The notes under the pieces were generated by a model. That model was not told the DNA's origin, did no database searches, and saw only the letters and a program-made list of their open reading frames with translations. A stretch of 64,000 nucleotides of DNA from Helicobacter sp. TUL. Lineage in GTDB: Bacteria > Campylobacterota > Campylobacteria > Campylobacterales > Helicobacteraceae. Below, in pieces: positions 24,743-34,453 of the stretch (position 1 is its first letter; the number at the start of each line of letters is the position of its first letter). The position numbers and the translations under genes were made by a program. The stretch lies in assembly GCF_002287135.1 (NCBI RefSeq), contig NZ_NESU01000001.1, forward strand, positions 150,428 through 214,427. The letters run 5' to 3'.

Positions 24743-26416
24743 TTATCCTCGCAATGATTCTAGAGAATCTTTTATGTCTTTAAGTTGTGTAGAAAATTTG
24801 CATATTTTTTCAAACTTTTGCGCACAATGAGATTCAAAATCTGTGGGTATCACAAGGCTTTTAAGGCTCTCTACATCAATACTTTTGGTATAGTGCTCAT
24901 ACAATGCGCTTAAGGCACTTTGTCCATTATGGGAGTAAAAATAACAATATAGCCCAATAGCTTGTTTGGGATTTACACATCGCACAATCACAATCCCCGC
25001 ATTTGCCACAGCAAGTTTATGTGCGATATTTGGGCTAAAAATCGTTACCTTTGGGGTATTACCGCGTAGTGAGAGACAAATATCATAGGGCTTTAGTGCA
25101 TATTTTTGCACCTTGAGGCGATCACCCAAAAAGCGCTTAGTATAAAATTCCTCGCTAAACCCATATTCATTAAAATCTGCCAAACCAACATCATAATATT
25201 CTATGCGTGTATCATTTTTCCCACCATATACACGCTGTCCGCGAAACACTTCCACACCCAAAGTGCTCAAGGTAATGCCCTCATTTTGTGATGTGTCTTT
25301 GCGTGTAAGTGGGAGATTATAAGAAGTGATATGTGTATAAGGCGTAAGAAAGCAAAAGTCATTTTCTTTACGCGCAAAAAATGCTTCTGTGATTTCATCA
25401 AGATTCACAAGGCGATTGTATTTGCCATCTTTTTTCCAAAAATGCTCACCCTTGGCATCAATACTTAAAATCTCTTGATTATTTGGCGAGAGGACAAGCA
25501 CACAAAAATCCGCGTTTTGGTGAGGAAAAATATTTTTAGGTAATTCGATAATTGCTTCAATCAAGCCTTGCTTATAGAATCTCTGCATAAACTCACTCTC
25601 AAGACTAGATTTTTGCAAAGTTTGTGTGCGCAAAATAAACACTGCGCGCTTTTTTAGATAATACAAAGCGTGGATTAAAAAAACCCATTCGGCATATGTT
25701 TTTGCCAAAGAATGCAATCCGCTAAAACGCTTATCATCTTTGAGATATTCCACGCCTATATGCGCACTAAATGGAGGGTTACAAATAATTTTGTCAAATT
25801 TTTGCTCAAAAAATGGTGCTTTTAAAATGTCATTTACGATGAGATGTTGATAATCGATATTAGCAAGTTTGCATGTAAGCTTTGCTACCTTGGCAAGACG
25901 AGCGTCTAGCTCCTCGCCATAAAGGGCTATTGGTGTATTTGGCTGCTTGGCATACAGAATCTGGGAAATCATCAAAAACAATGTGCCAATCCCATAGCAA
26001 GGATTATAAATTTTTTCATCACCTTGTATATCCAAAAGTCGCACAAGAAGTTCATTAATTTCTAAAGGTGTGGAATAAAAATAAAGCTTATTGGAGGTCT
26101 TTTTTTGCGTAATAATGTGCAAAAATTCCTCGATATTGCTCAAAGTTGTATCTGTATCTTGGATAAGTTTGAGGATTTTTAGAAAATTAATGTTTGGATT
26201 AATGGCGATAAAAAGTTCCTTGCTCACAATCTCTTCAAGTTTATGATTGAGACTTTGGGCGATTGGTTTGCGTTTGGAGCCTAAAGCTATAAATTCCCTT
26301 AGGGTATCGGGATAAGCATTTTTAATGATAAAAAGTTCTAACATAATGCTTATAGAATCTAGCATATCGACATGATAACGCTTGATATACTCAAAACATT
26401 GTAATAACTTCTCCAC
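24743..26416 (-). CDS. Solitary N6-adenine DNA methylase with fused specificity-like domain
   Basis: A 557-residue protein. The middle part is an HsdM-type methylase: motif I in a divergent form, EKIYNPCYGIGTLFLMIS (residues about 134-151), and motif IV IICNPPFSAHIG near 211, then FILRTQTLQ and IIELPKNIFPHQNADFCVLV. The N-terminal 120 residues are helical. The C-terminal third (about residues 375-557) looks like a type I S-subunit half, with a target-recognition region and a terminal helix (LKDIKDSLESLRG). No HsdR or separate HsdS is adjacent, so it may be an orphan M-S fusion. It starts with GTG at 26416 after AAGGAAG. The divergent motif I (normally DPxxGtGgfL) leaves its activity uncertain. 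Confidence 0.7.
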   Translation of the reverse strand: MEKLLQCFEYIKRYHVDMLDSISIMLELFIIKNAYPDTLREFIALGSKRKPIAQSLNHKLEEIVSKELFIAINPNINFLKILKLIQDTDTTLSNIEEFLHIITQKKTSNKLYFYSTPLEINELLVRLLDIQGDEKIYNPCYGIGTLFLMISQILYAKQPNTPIALYGEELDARLAKVAKLTCKLANIDYQHLIVNDILKAPFFEQKFDKIICNPPFSAHIGVEYLKDDKRFSGLHSLAKTYAEWVFLIHALYYLKKRAVFILRTQTLQKSSLESEFMQRFYKQGLIEAIIELPKNIFPHQNADFCVLVLSPNNQEILSIDAKGEHFWKKDGKYNRLVNLDEITEAFFARKENDFCFLTPYTHITSYNLPLTRKDTSQNEGITLSTLGVEVFRGQRVYGGKNDTRIEYYDVGLADFNEYGFSEEFYTKRFLGDRLKVQKYALKPYDICLSLRGNTPKVTIFSPNIAHKLAVANAGIVIVRCVNPKQAIGLYCYFYSHNGQSALSALYEHYTKSIDVESLKSLVIPTDFESHCAQKFEKICKFSTQLKDIKDSLESLRG

Positions 26417-26486
26417 GCACTTCCTTAAAAATATGTTGGTAGAAGCGCATTTTAGCAGAGACTCCCTTTAACTTTTATCAAAGCTA

Positions 26487-26495
26487 CGCTACAAT
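26487..26495 (+). promoter_or_regulatory. Probable -10 promoter of ccoI
   Basis: ACGCTACAAT ends at 26495 (hexamer TACAAT 26490-26495), 36 bases before the GTG start. It has the same CTACAAT form as the rnc promoter. The region 26417-26530 holds nothing else recognised. Confidence 0.4.
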
Positions 26496-26530
26496 GCAAA
26501 CCCAAAATCCCTAAAGCCCAAAGGAATAAG

Positions 26531-28969
26531 GTGCTAAGACATTGTAGCCACTGCCATATCGCTTATGAAGAACATATGCTCAAAAAAGTTCCCTTTAATG
26601 GTGAGGACTTGTATTTTTGCTGCAATGGTTGTGAGGGCGTGTATATGCTTCTCCAAAAAGCAGACTTAGGGAGTTTTTATACCAAAAGAGGCGATGTCGC
26701 TCTCACACCGCCTACACAAGATACACAAGATTTAAGCTTTTTTGATTCACCCAGCTTCGCGCAAAAATATATCCGCACAGATTCAAAAAATCCTAATCTT
26801 AGTAGCTGTGCGCTCATTCTTACACATATTCATTGTGCGGCTTGTGTATGGCTTAATGAGCAAGTGTTAAACTCCCAAAAGGGCATAAAAAGCGCAAGTA
26901 TCAATTACACCAACAATCGCTTATATATCACTTGGGATTCTCAAATCATCACACTTTCTCAAATCATACGACTTATACAAAGTATCGGCTATGATGCCTA
27001 CGCGTATGATCCACAACTCCAAGAAAACGCGGACAAAAAACAAACAAAAGACTATTACACGCGTGTCATTGTCGCCCTTTTTTGCACGATGAATATTATG
27101 TGGATTGCTGTAGCCCAATATAGTGGCTATTTTCTTGGGATAGAAGCATACGCACGCAATGTGCTAAATATCGCCTCATTCATTCTTTGTTCACTTACGC
27201 TATTTTATGCAGGATTTGTCTTTTATAGAGGGGCATATTATGGATTAAAAAATGGCTTTATTGGTATGGATATGCTTGTAGCGGTGGGCTCAACGCTTAC
27301 TTATTGTTACTCAATCTATGCCGCTATCACGCATAGTGGGGAAACATACTTTGAATCTGTGAGTATGATTATTACCTTTGTCTTGATTGGAAAATTTTTG
27401 GAAGTGCGTAGCAAAAAAAGTGCTGGAGAGAATTTGGAGGCTATCTATGCATTTTTGCCCCAAAATATCACTATTTGCAAAAATGGCGATGAACGCACAC
27501 TAGAAATCAAAAAACCTCAAGAAGTGCAAATAGGCGATGTGATTATGAGTTTGCCTGGTGAGAAAATCGCCATTGATGGAATCTTGCTAAGCCAAAAAGG
27601 GCTTTTTGATACCAAGGCTATTAATGGAGAAAGTATGCCCCTAGAACTTCAATCAGGGCAAGAAGTCATATCCGGATCTATAAACCTCACGCATAAGATT
27701 CTCTACAAAGCAACTAAAAGCTTTAATGATAGCCTTATGAGCAAGCTTCTTAATCTCGTAGAACAAAGCCTAGCCCACAAACCATCTATACAGAATCTTG
27801 CCAATAGTATTTCACAAAATTTCTCACGCACGATTTTGGCTATCGCGCTTTTATGTTTTATGGGCTGGTATGTGCTAAGTGACAAAGGTGCAGAAGGCGC
27901 GATGATTATCGCTATTTCGGTTATTATTATCGCGTGTCCTTGCGCTCTCGCCCTTGCCACACCAATAGCTACAATCATAGGAATCTCCCAAGGCTACAAA
28001 AAACATATCTTGTTTCGACAAGCAAATTTTTTAGAAACCCTCGCCAAAATAGACACAATTGTTTTTGACAAAACCGGCACGCTCACTATGGGAAAACCAC
28101 AGGTATGCGCTACACATACAGACTTGCTAGATTCTCTAAGCATTAGTCTACTTTATACACTCACACATACAAGCAAACACCCTATCTCTCTTAGTGTATG
28201 TGAATATATCCGCACATACTATGCACACCTAAATCCGAACCTTGTGCATTTACAATCCTTTCAGCAAATAGATTCTAAGGGCGTGTGTGGCTACTATGAA
28301 GGGGAGCTTGTGCTTGGTGGTAGCCTTGCATTCTTGCAAGAACAAGGCGTGAGAATCCCTGCCCTAGAGCTTGGTGAAGGTATGATGTTTGGGTTTGCAA
28401 AAGGTAGAGAGCTTGTGGCAGTTTTTGAATTACAAGATTCACCAAAGCCCTATGCCAAAGAACTTATAGCGTATCTACAATCCCAACATATACATACAAT
28501 TTTGCTTAGTGGTGATAGGGTACAAAGTGTGCAAAAATGCGCCAAAGAACTTGGGATAAGTGAATATCACGCGGAATTTTCTCCACTAGATAAAGGTGCA
28601 TATATTGAGAATCTAAAAGCAAAAACGCATAGGGTGGTTATGGTGGGTGATGGGATTAATGACGCTCTTGCGCTAAGTAAAAGCGATATAGCCATATCTA
28701 TGGGTGCTGGAAGTGATATTGCGATTTTAAGTAGTGATGTTATAATCCTTGATGATAGCTTGCAAAGTGTGCAAAACGCCTTGCATTTGGCTAAAATCAC
28801 TTTTAAGACAATCAAGCAAAACATATTGCTAAGCATTATCTATAATGCCCTTACTATTCCCATTGCAATTTGTGGGCTTATCATACCGCTTTTTGCCGCA
28901 CTCTCAATGAGTCTTAGTTCAATTATTGTGGTGCTAAATTCATTGCGTATCAAAAGCCAAACTCGATAA
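26531..28969 (+). CDS. ccoI: Cu(I)-exporting P1B-type ATPase for cbb3 oxidase assembly (CcoI/FixI)
   Basis: An 812-residue inner-membrane ATPase. It opens with a Cys-rich N-terminal metal site (CSHC at residues 4-7, CCNGCEGVYML near 33-43), characteristic of CcoI rather than CopA. A heavy-metal domain with CAACVW follows, then eight membrane helices with the CPC motif at 469-471 (IACPCALALATP) and the phosphorylated Asp513 in FDKTGTLTMG. The nucleotide-binding HP motif (SKHPISLS) and MVGDGINDALAL are present. The start is the GTG at 26531 after AAGGAAT; a later ATG would remove the first Cys pair. The accompanying cco operon is not in the window. Confidence 0.88.
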   Translation: MLRHCSHCHIAYEEHMLKKVPFNGEDLYFCCNGCEGVYMLLQKADLGSFYTKRGDVALTPPTQDTQDLSFFDSPSFAQKYIRTDSKNPNLSSCALILTHIHCAACVWLNEQVLNSQKGIKSASINYTNNRLYITWDSQIITLSQIIRLIQSIGYDAYAYDPQLQENADKKQTKDYYTRVIVALFCTMNIMWIAVAQYSGYFLGIEAYARNVLNIASFILCSLTLFYAGFVFYRGAYYGLKNGFIGMDMLVAVGSTLTYCYSIYAAITHSGETYFESVSMIITFVLIGKFLEVRSKKSAGENLEAIYAFLPQNITICKNGDERTLEIKKPQEVQIGDVIMSLPGEKIAIDGILLSQKGLFDTKAINGESMPLELQSGQEVISGSINLTHKILYKATKSFNDSLMSKLLNLVEQSLAHKPSIQNLANSISQNFSRTILAIALLCFMGWYVLSDKGAEGAMIIAISVIIIACPCALALATPIATIIGISQGYKKHILFRQANFLETLAKIDTIVFDKTGTLTMGKPQVCATHTDLLDSLSISLLYTLTHTSKHPISLSVCEYIRTYYAHLNPNLVHLQSFQQIDSKGVCGYYEGELVLGGSLAFLQEQGVRIPALELGEGMMFGFAKGRELVAVFELQDSPKPYAKELIAYLQSQHIHTILLSGDRVQSVQKCAKELGISEYHAEFSPLDKGAYIENLKAKTHRVVMVGDGINDALALSKSDIAISMGAGSDIAILSSDVIILDDSLQSVQNALHLAKITFKTIKQNILLSIIYNALTIPIAICGLIIPLFAALSMSLSSIIVVLNSLRIKSQTR

Positions 28970-28986
28970 AGGAATGTATTTTGCTT
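28969..28986 (+). promoter_or_regulatory. sigma-54 (RpoN) promoter of fliK-flgD-flgE
   Basis: AAGGAATGTATTTTGCTT: GG at 28971-28972 and GC at 28983-28984, exactly ten bases apart, 37 bases before the fliK ATG. It is nearly identical to the flgG element at 1789. In H. pylori the fliK homologue HP0906 is RpoN-dependent (from memory), in agreement. Confidence 0.8.
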
Positions 28987-29021
28987 TATGCTCTCTAAGA
29001 TTTCACGCTTAGGAGTATAGT

Positions 29022-31173
29022 ATGATAGAAGATGTTTTGCAGACACAACCAAAAGCCCAAAAGCTTGTAGAAAAAAGTTCTACGCGTAATTCAGAATTTG
29101 AAAAATATTTAAAAGAAACGACACAAAACCTCGAAGGGTTAACGACTAAAAGCACAATACAGGCAGCAGCAAAGCCAACCCAAGTACAAGACACAAAAGA
29201 AAGCAAAACAACGCCAAAAGATAGTCCAAAACTAGCAGAATCTACCCAAACAAAAGAACAAACATCTAAAAAAGCACCAGATGCCACAGAGCTTTTGGCT
29301 GCTTCACTCACACCAGAGGCATTAAAATCCCAAAGCACTGCTACGCCACCACAAACACCAAAGGACACGCCGCTTACTCAAGCACTCAAGGCTACACAAG
29401 AGCAAGGCACAAAAATCGCTCAAGACAAACAAGCCCTACAAGCCCAAAATACAAATATGCAACCCAAAATAGTGCCTGATACAAAGGATCAAGCACCAAA
29501 AACTCTTGATGATGTGCAAGAACTCGCCAAAGATAAGGGATTAAACCCTACAAAAATTATCGCAAGTAGCCAAACACAAGAAACACAACCAAAACCTAAA
29601 GCAACACCAGAATCTGCTAAACAAAAGATTCAATACGAAATGGAAAACATAGAAGATCGCGTGGCAGTGATTAACCGCGGCACGAAAAAACCACAAAACA
29701 TCACAAGCAAAATTTCTAATATCTATGAGGAAGGCAAAGCAGAACAAAGCACCGCTACGCTAGGGTCAATGCTTGGTCTAAAGGATTTACCCCAACAAAG
29801 CTAAGCAAGATGCAATAGAGGCAACACCCAATGCCTCACAGAATCCTAAAAGTGAGAAAAAAGCAAAAGCTTCACAAAAAACTAATGCCAAAACCCAAGA
29901 TAGCGCACCCAAAAATACGCCAAGCAATACTAAAGAAACTATAGCAACAAAAGAGGAAAACGCGCCACAAAAAAGCCAACAACTCCAGCATTCTAAAGCC
30001 CAAAATACACAATCTCAAATTACACAAGAGCCACTTAGCACCCAAGAATCACTCCAAAACCTTGAAATGCCTAGCACTAACGATATGGCTAACAACGCCA
30101 CCACAAACACACAAAAAAATCAAAAAAAATCAAAAACACCCAAAGAGACACAAAAACAAACGCAAACAAAAACTACCCAAAACTCTCAAAATACACAAAA
30201 TAAGGTATCAGACACAAAACTAGATTCTAAACAATCCCCCAAAGAAAACACAGAATCTACCCAAAAATCTTCTCCAATAGATGCTCCTATACTATCGCAA
30301 GGTATGCAAATTACACAAGATATACTAGAAGATTCGTTGCATATACCAGAGAATATAAATCTCCAAGAAACAAAAGAGCTAATCCCTACAATAGAGCACC
30401 AAAACAACCACGCACCAAAGGCAAAAAGCCAAGAGCTATCTCAAAAATCCAACACACAACCACACGCAAAAACCACACAAACCAATACAGAATCTACGCA
30501 AAATGGAGATTCTAAACAACAATCCCAAAATTCCCACACACCACAAGATTCACAAAAATCATCAACAAACCAAAATGCACAAATAACTAATGAAGAATTT
30601 GTGCAAGATTTGGAACAAAGTGCGCGACATATCGAACATATCCACACACAAACAAGCAAAGAAACGCCAACAAGCAAACAAACCCAAACCTCTAAAGAGG
30701 CAACCCAAAACCAAACAACTAACGCAACTCCTACAATGCAGACTATCAAGCATGATATATTCTATAAAAGTGTTATGGCAAGACAATCTGTGTATAACTT
30801 TGCCTCACAACTTACGCAAGAAATGCTGAATTATAAACCACCAATTACTAAGCTATCTCTTGAGTTAAATCCACAGAATCTAGGCACGCTTGAACTAACA
30901 ATCTCCAAAAATGGCAAGGATTTGCAAGTGCAAGTCATCTCTAATCCAACTGCAATCAATCTCTTTGTCAATAACCAAATGGAATTGCGCAACAATCTCG
31001 CACAAATGGGCTTTAACAATGTTGATTTAAGCTTTTCTCAAAACAATGCAAATTCGGGACAAAGACGCCAACAAGGACGCAGAGATCAAGCCCAGACCTA
31101 TAATACAAATCAAGGGAATGAAAATAGCTTAGAATCCCACACAATGTTTATCACAATACCACAATATGCATAA
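29022..31173 (+). pseudogene. fliK: Flagellar hook-length control protein FliK, split by a +1 frameshift
   Basis: The first part (29022-29804, 260 residues) and the second part, which ends at 31173, lie in different frames. They join if one C is dropped from CCCC at 29790-29793: GLKDLP then NKAKQDAIEATPNASQNPKS continues without a stop to the second ATG-containing segment. The joined protein would be about 716 residues. The long Gln/Thr/Lys-rich, disordered N-terminal part is typical of the FliK ruler. The C-terminal domain (ITKLSLELNPQNLGTLELTI... near 31000) is the conserved Flg_hook export switch. flgD and flgE follow directly. The shift may be a sequencing error, a true mutation or programmed slippage at CCC-C. 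Confidence 0.85.
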
Positions 31174-31182
31174 AGGGTTTAA

Positions 31183-32004
31183 ATGGCGATTGATTTAGGG
31201 GAAGTTACAGGGGCAACTGCCAAAATAGAGAAACAAAAACAAAATCCAAAAAATATCAATGAACTTGATAATGATGCGTTTATGAGATTGTTTTTGGAGC
31301 AGCTCAAAAACCAAGATCCCACCGCTCCAATGGAGACGGATAAAATCATTACACAAACTGCACAACTCACACAAGTAGAAATGCAAGAACAAAACAAAAA
31401 GACTATGGTAGAAGTGGCAGAAGCGATGAAATCCACACAAGAAACCAACAAGGAGCTTAAAGAATTCCAAGCCAAAATGAAAGAATCTCTTGAAAGTCTC
31501 AATGAGGGTATGAAAACCACCGCTTCCTCTAATAGCGCAATGGCAGCCCTCAATGCCCTCCAATCTGTTTCTATGATAGGCAAAATCGCTGAAACTGATG
31601 TTTTTGGTGTCAATCTCAATGCCGGTGATAGTGTGAAATTTCAAATCTTTTTTGACCAAGCTATCAATGCCCAACAAGGCGAACCAAAGATTCATATCTT
31701 TAACCAACAAAATGAACTTGTGCGCACGCTCTCGCTTAAAGAATATGCCGGAAAAAGTGGCTATGTAGAATTTAATTGGGATGGCAAAAGCGACAATGGC
31801 ACACAATTACCAACAGGCGGCTACAACATTCGTGCAGAATATAATCTTGATCCAAGCACTAGCCAATATCACACTGCGCGAGTGGGGCGTGGTGAAGTGC
31901 AAAGCATTATCTTTGATAAGGGCGCACCAATGCTAAGAATGGGCGATATGATTTTGCCACTACAAAGCGCAATTGAGTTTTATAATAAGGATCATAGCCT
32001 ATGA
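31183..32004 (+). CDS. flgD: Flagellar hook cap/assembly protein FlgD
   Basis: A 273-residue scaffold that caps the growing hook. The N-terminal signature NELDNDAFMRLFLEQLKNQD PTAPM is at residues 25-49, followed by TQTAQLTQVEMQEQN. The C-terminal half has the FlgD Ig-like/tudor pattern (VRTLSLKEYAGKSGYVEFNW and DGKSDNGTQLPTGGYNIRAE). The length is larger than the enteric protein because of an amphipathic linker (residues 65-115), as usual in Helicobacter. AAAGGG precedes the ATG, and its stop overlaps flgE (ATGA). Confidence 0.93.
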   Translation: MAIDLGEVTGATAKIEKQKQNPKNINELDNDAFMRLFLEQLKNQDPTAPMETDKIITQTAQLTQVEMQEQNKKTMVEVAEAMKSTQETNKELKEFQAKMKESLESLNEGMKTTASSNSAMAALNALQSVSMIGKIAETDVFGVNLNAGDSVKFQIFFDQAINAQQGEPKIHIFNQQNELVRTLSLKEYAGKSGYVEFNWDGKSDNGTQLPTGGYNIRAEYNLDPSTSQYHTARVGRGEVQSIIFDKGAPMLRMGDMILPLQSAIEFYNKDHSL

Positions 32005-34208
32005 ATGGGACAATGATTAATTCCTTTAGCGGTATCAAAACTCATCAATTTGGCTTAGATTCACTAGCGAATAATATCGCGAACGTCAATACAATAGGAT
32101 ATCGCGAGAATCAGCCACAATTTGAAAGCCTCTTTACTTCATCGCTAGATTCACTCAATGCAAATTCCGCAATCAATAATGACTACAATTACGGCGTTAC
32201 AAAAGCAAGCAATGCGATCTCTACCAAAAGCGGAAGCTACAAAAATAGCGATGGAGAGTTTGATGTCGCCTATGAGGGCAAAGGGTGGTTTGTCGTAGGT
32301 GAAAACAAAGGCGGATCTTTTGTCATCAAAGATGATGGCTATGAAAGTAAGCAAAAAACCTACTTTACGCGTGATGGAAGTTTTTTGCGCGATGGTGAGG
32401 GGTATATTGTCAATTCTAGTGGATACTATATGTATGGCGTGAATCTAGGCAAGATTAATAATAATGTTTTTACCACTAGCAACAATAGTGATGAGGACTT
32501 TACCAAACTTGCCACAGGCGAACTTCAGCCTATCCAAATCCCACAAGATTTGTATTATAAACCTGTGCTTACTACAAAAGTTGATTTAAGTCTAAACCTC
32601 AACAAAAAACAAAGCAGTGTCAATGCTACACAAGTATATAGTCTTCCAGATGGATCATTTGATGAAGAGCGATTTTTAAATGCCGATCTCAATGGGTTTT
32701 CTGCCAATGGCGAAACGCTTGATGCTACAACCTTTGATAAGATTCTTATTACGATAAACAATAATGGACGCAACCAAGACATAGAACTTCGCTATGGCAA
32801 AGATTTTCGCACATTTAATGAACTCAAAACCGCACTTTTACAAAAGGCAGGAATTGGGCTAGACATCACGCGACTTCCTGATGGTAGCGTTTCAAAAGTA
32901 GGCTTAAAACTCTCCAATGCAACATACACAACAAAAGATATGACAATTAGTGGGAATCTCGCAGAAAAACTTGGCATAGCTGGAAGAAATGAGAATTTCG
33001 CAAGTGGCGTGGATTCACAATATCGTCCGAGTAAAAACTATAATAATGGTGATATTGTCAATGATCAAGGTATCGTGTTTCGATATATTGGCACAAGTGG
33101 CAATAGCGAACCCTTGCAAGATCCTGCAAATTGGGAAGTTTTGGACACAAGTGCTTTAGGCGAGTGGCAGGAGCGAACAAGCTACCAAGTTGGAGAGCTT
33201 GTCAATTATAATGGCAATGTCTATAAACGCACAGAATCTAATGGCAATAGCAATCCTCAAGAAGGTGGCTGGGAGCAAGTTGTGACTTCAGCACGCAACC
33301 TTCCTCAAGATTTTGTAGAAGGGACAAGTTATGCGCCAAAGACGATCATAAATTACCAAGGCAAACTATATGAACGCGTAAGTGAGGGTATCTCAAATCC
33401 AAAACAAGATCAAATAGGCTGGAAAGCATTGGGCAATGATAGCTTTGAGAGCGCGTATTTGGAAGTGCCTAGCTACCAAAGCAATGTCGAGGTATATGAT
33501 GAGAGTGGTGCGAAGTTTTTGCTACAAAGTCATTATTATCTTATCAATTCAGCAGATGTAACCACAGATCCTCGCATAAATGAAAAATGGGAAGTGCGCA
33601 CACAACTTTTTAATCAAGATGGCACGATTGCACTAGGAGATGTAAGCACACACGAAATTTCTTTTGATGAAAATAACAATCCTATCACACAGCCTATCAC
33701 TATCGCATTTGGTAATGGACAAATCACATATAATATCGCAGGCACAGATCAAAAGCGTAGTAGCAACCGACTCTATCAAGATTCACAAATACTCCAAACA
33801 GATCAAGATGGTCGCAGCGAAGGGCATTTACAAGATTTGCGTATCGATAAAGATGGCATTATTTTCCTTTCTTTTAGTAATGGGGCATTTGAGGCTATGG
33901 GACGCGTGGGTATATCAGCGTTTGTCAATGATCAAGGTTTGCGCAAGGTGGGAGGTAATCTCTTTGAAATGACAGAAATCTCTAATAATGGCGATACCTA
34001 TGTAAGCAGTGGCAGACCTTTATTGGGCTGGAGCGGACAACATTTGCGTTTTGGGTCTGTATTATACAAACACCTAGAAACAAGCAATGTTGATGTAGGG
34101 AGCGCCCTCACAGATCTTATCGTTATGCAAAGAGGGTATTCGATGAATGCCAAAGCTTTTACAACTGGCGATGACCTCATAAAAGAAGCCATTAACCTAA
34201 AACGTTAA
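32001..34208 (+). CDS. flgE: Flagellar hook protein FlgE (HP0908-type) with three CBM5/12-like repeats
   Basis: A 735-residue hook-family protein. The N-terminus (FSGIKTHQFGLDSLANNIAN, VNTIGYREN) and C-terminus (QRGYSMNAKAFTTGDDLIKE) are the conserved D0 helices of hook proteins. Position after fliK-flgD matches H. pylori HP0908 rather than the major hook gene. Between about residues 338 and 478 there are three tandem repeats of the type W..gTSY..GelV.YnG.vYkr......NP....W..l, for example EWQERTSYQVGELVNYNGNV. They resemble carbohydrate-binding modules of family 5/12. In a hook subunit these would project from the outer surface. A TATAAT box for the efflux operon follows the stop by 41 bases. 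Confidence 0.9.
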   Translation: MNGTMINSFSGIKTHQFGLDSLANNIANVNTIGYRENQPQFESLFTSSLDSLNANSAINNDYNYGVTKASNAISTKSGSYKNSDGEFDVAYEGKGWFVVGENKGGSFVIKDDGYESKQKTYFTRDGSFLRDGEGYIVNSSGYYMYGVNLGKINNNVFTTSNNSDEDFTKLATGELQPIQIPQDLYYKPVLTTKVDLSLNLNKKQSSVNATQVYSLPDGSFDEERFLNADLNGFSANGETLDATTFDKILITINNNGRNQDIELRYGKDFRTFNELKTALLQKAGIGLDITRLPDGSVSKVGLKLSNATYTTKDMTISGNLAEKLGIAGRNENFASGVDSQYRPSKNYNNGDIVNDQGIVFRYIGTSGNSEPLQDPANWEVLDTSALGEWQERTSYQVGELVNYNGNVYKRTESNGNSNPQEGGWEQVVTSARNLPQDFVEGTSYAPKTIINYQGKLYERVSEGISNPKQDQIGWKALGNDSFESAYLEVPSYQSNVEVYDESGAKFLLQSHYYLINSADVTTDPRINEKWEVRTQLFNQDGTIALGDVSTHEISFDENNNPITQPITIAFGNGQITYNIAGTDQKRSSNRLYQDSQILQTDQDGRSEGHLQDLRIDKDGIIFLSFSNGAFEAMGRVGISAFVNDQGLRKVGGNLFEMTEISNNGDTYVSSGRPLLGWSGQHLRFGSVLYKHLETSNVDVGSALTDLIVMQRGYSMNAKAFTTGDDLIKEAINLKR

Positions 34209-34453
34209 AAATATTTTTAATTTTTTATAATTTTTTATAAACTTTGGAGTATAATCAATTCATCTCAAGCAGACTATCTAATCTCTTGACACAATCTTTC
34301 CAAGCCTACCACTACAGCCCTATGACTGCCTAAAGTAGGAATTTTCATTATCATTTCACATAAGGGAATGCCCTTAGACAACAGCTATAAGCTCTTGTGT
34401 AACAAAAAGAGCACAAGTAATACAAAATATTACTAAAATAATAGCGAGGCTAT
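34209..34453 (+). promoter_or_regulatory. Promoter and long leader of the efflux operon
   Basis: A perfect TATAAT at 34250-34255 suggests transcription from about 34262 and a leader near 190 bases. The leader contains TTTTCATTATCATTT (34342-34356), resembling a Fur-type A/T operator, and a hairpin TAAGGG-AATG-CCCTTA at 34361-34376. Near 34393-34416 CTTGTG and CACAAG form a second weak inverted repeat. The long AT-rich block 34209-34245 follows the flgE stop without a good terminator. Confidence 0.45.
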
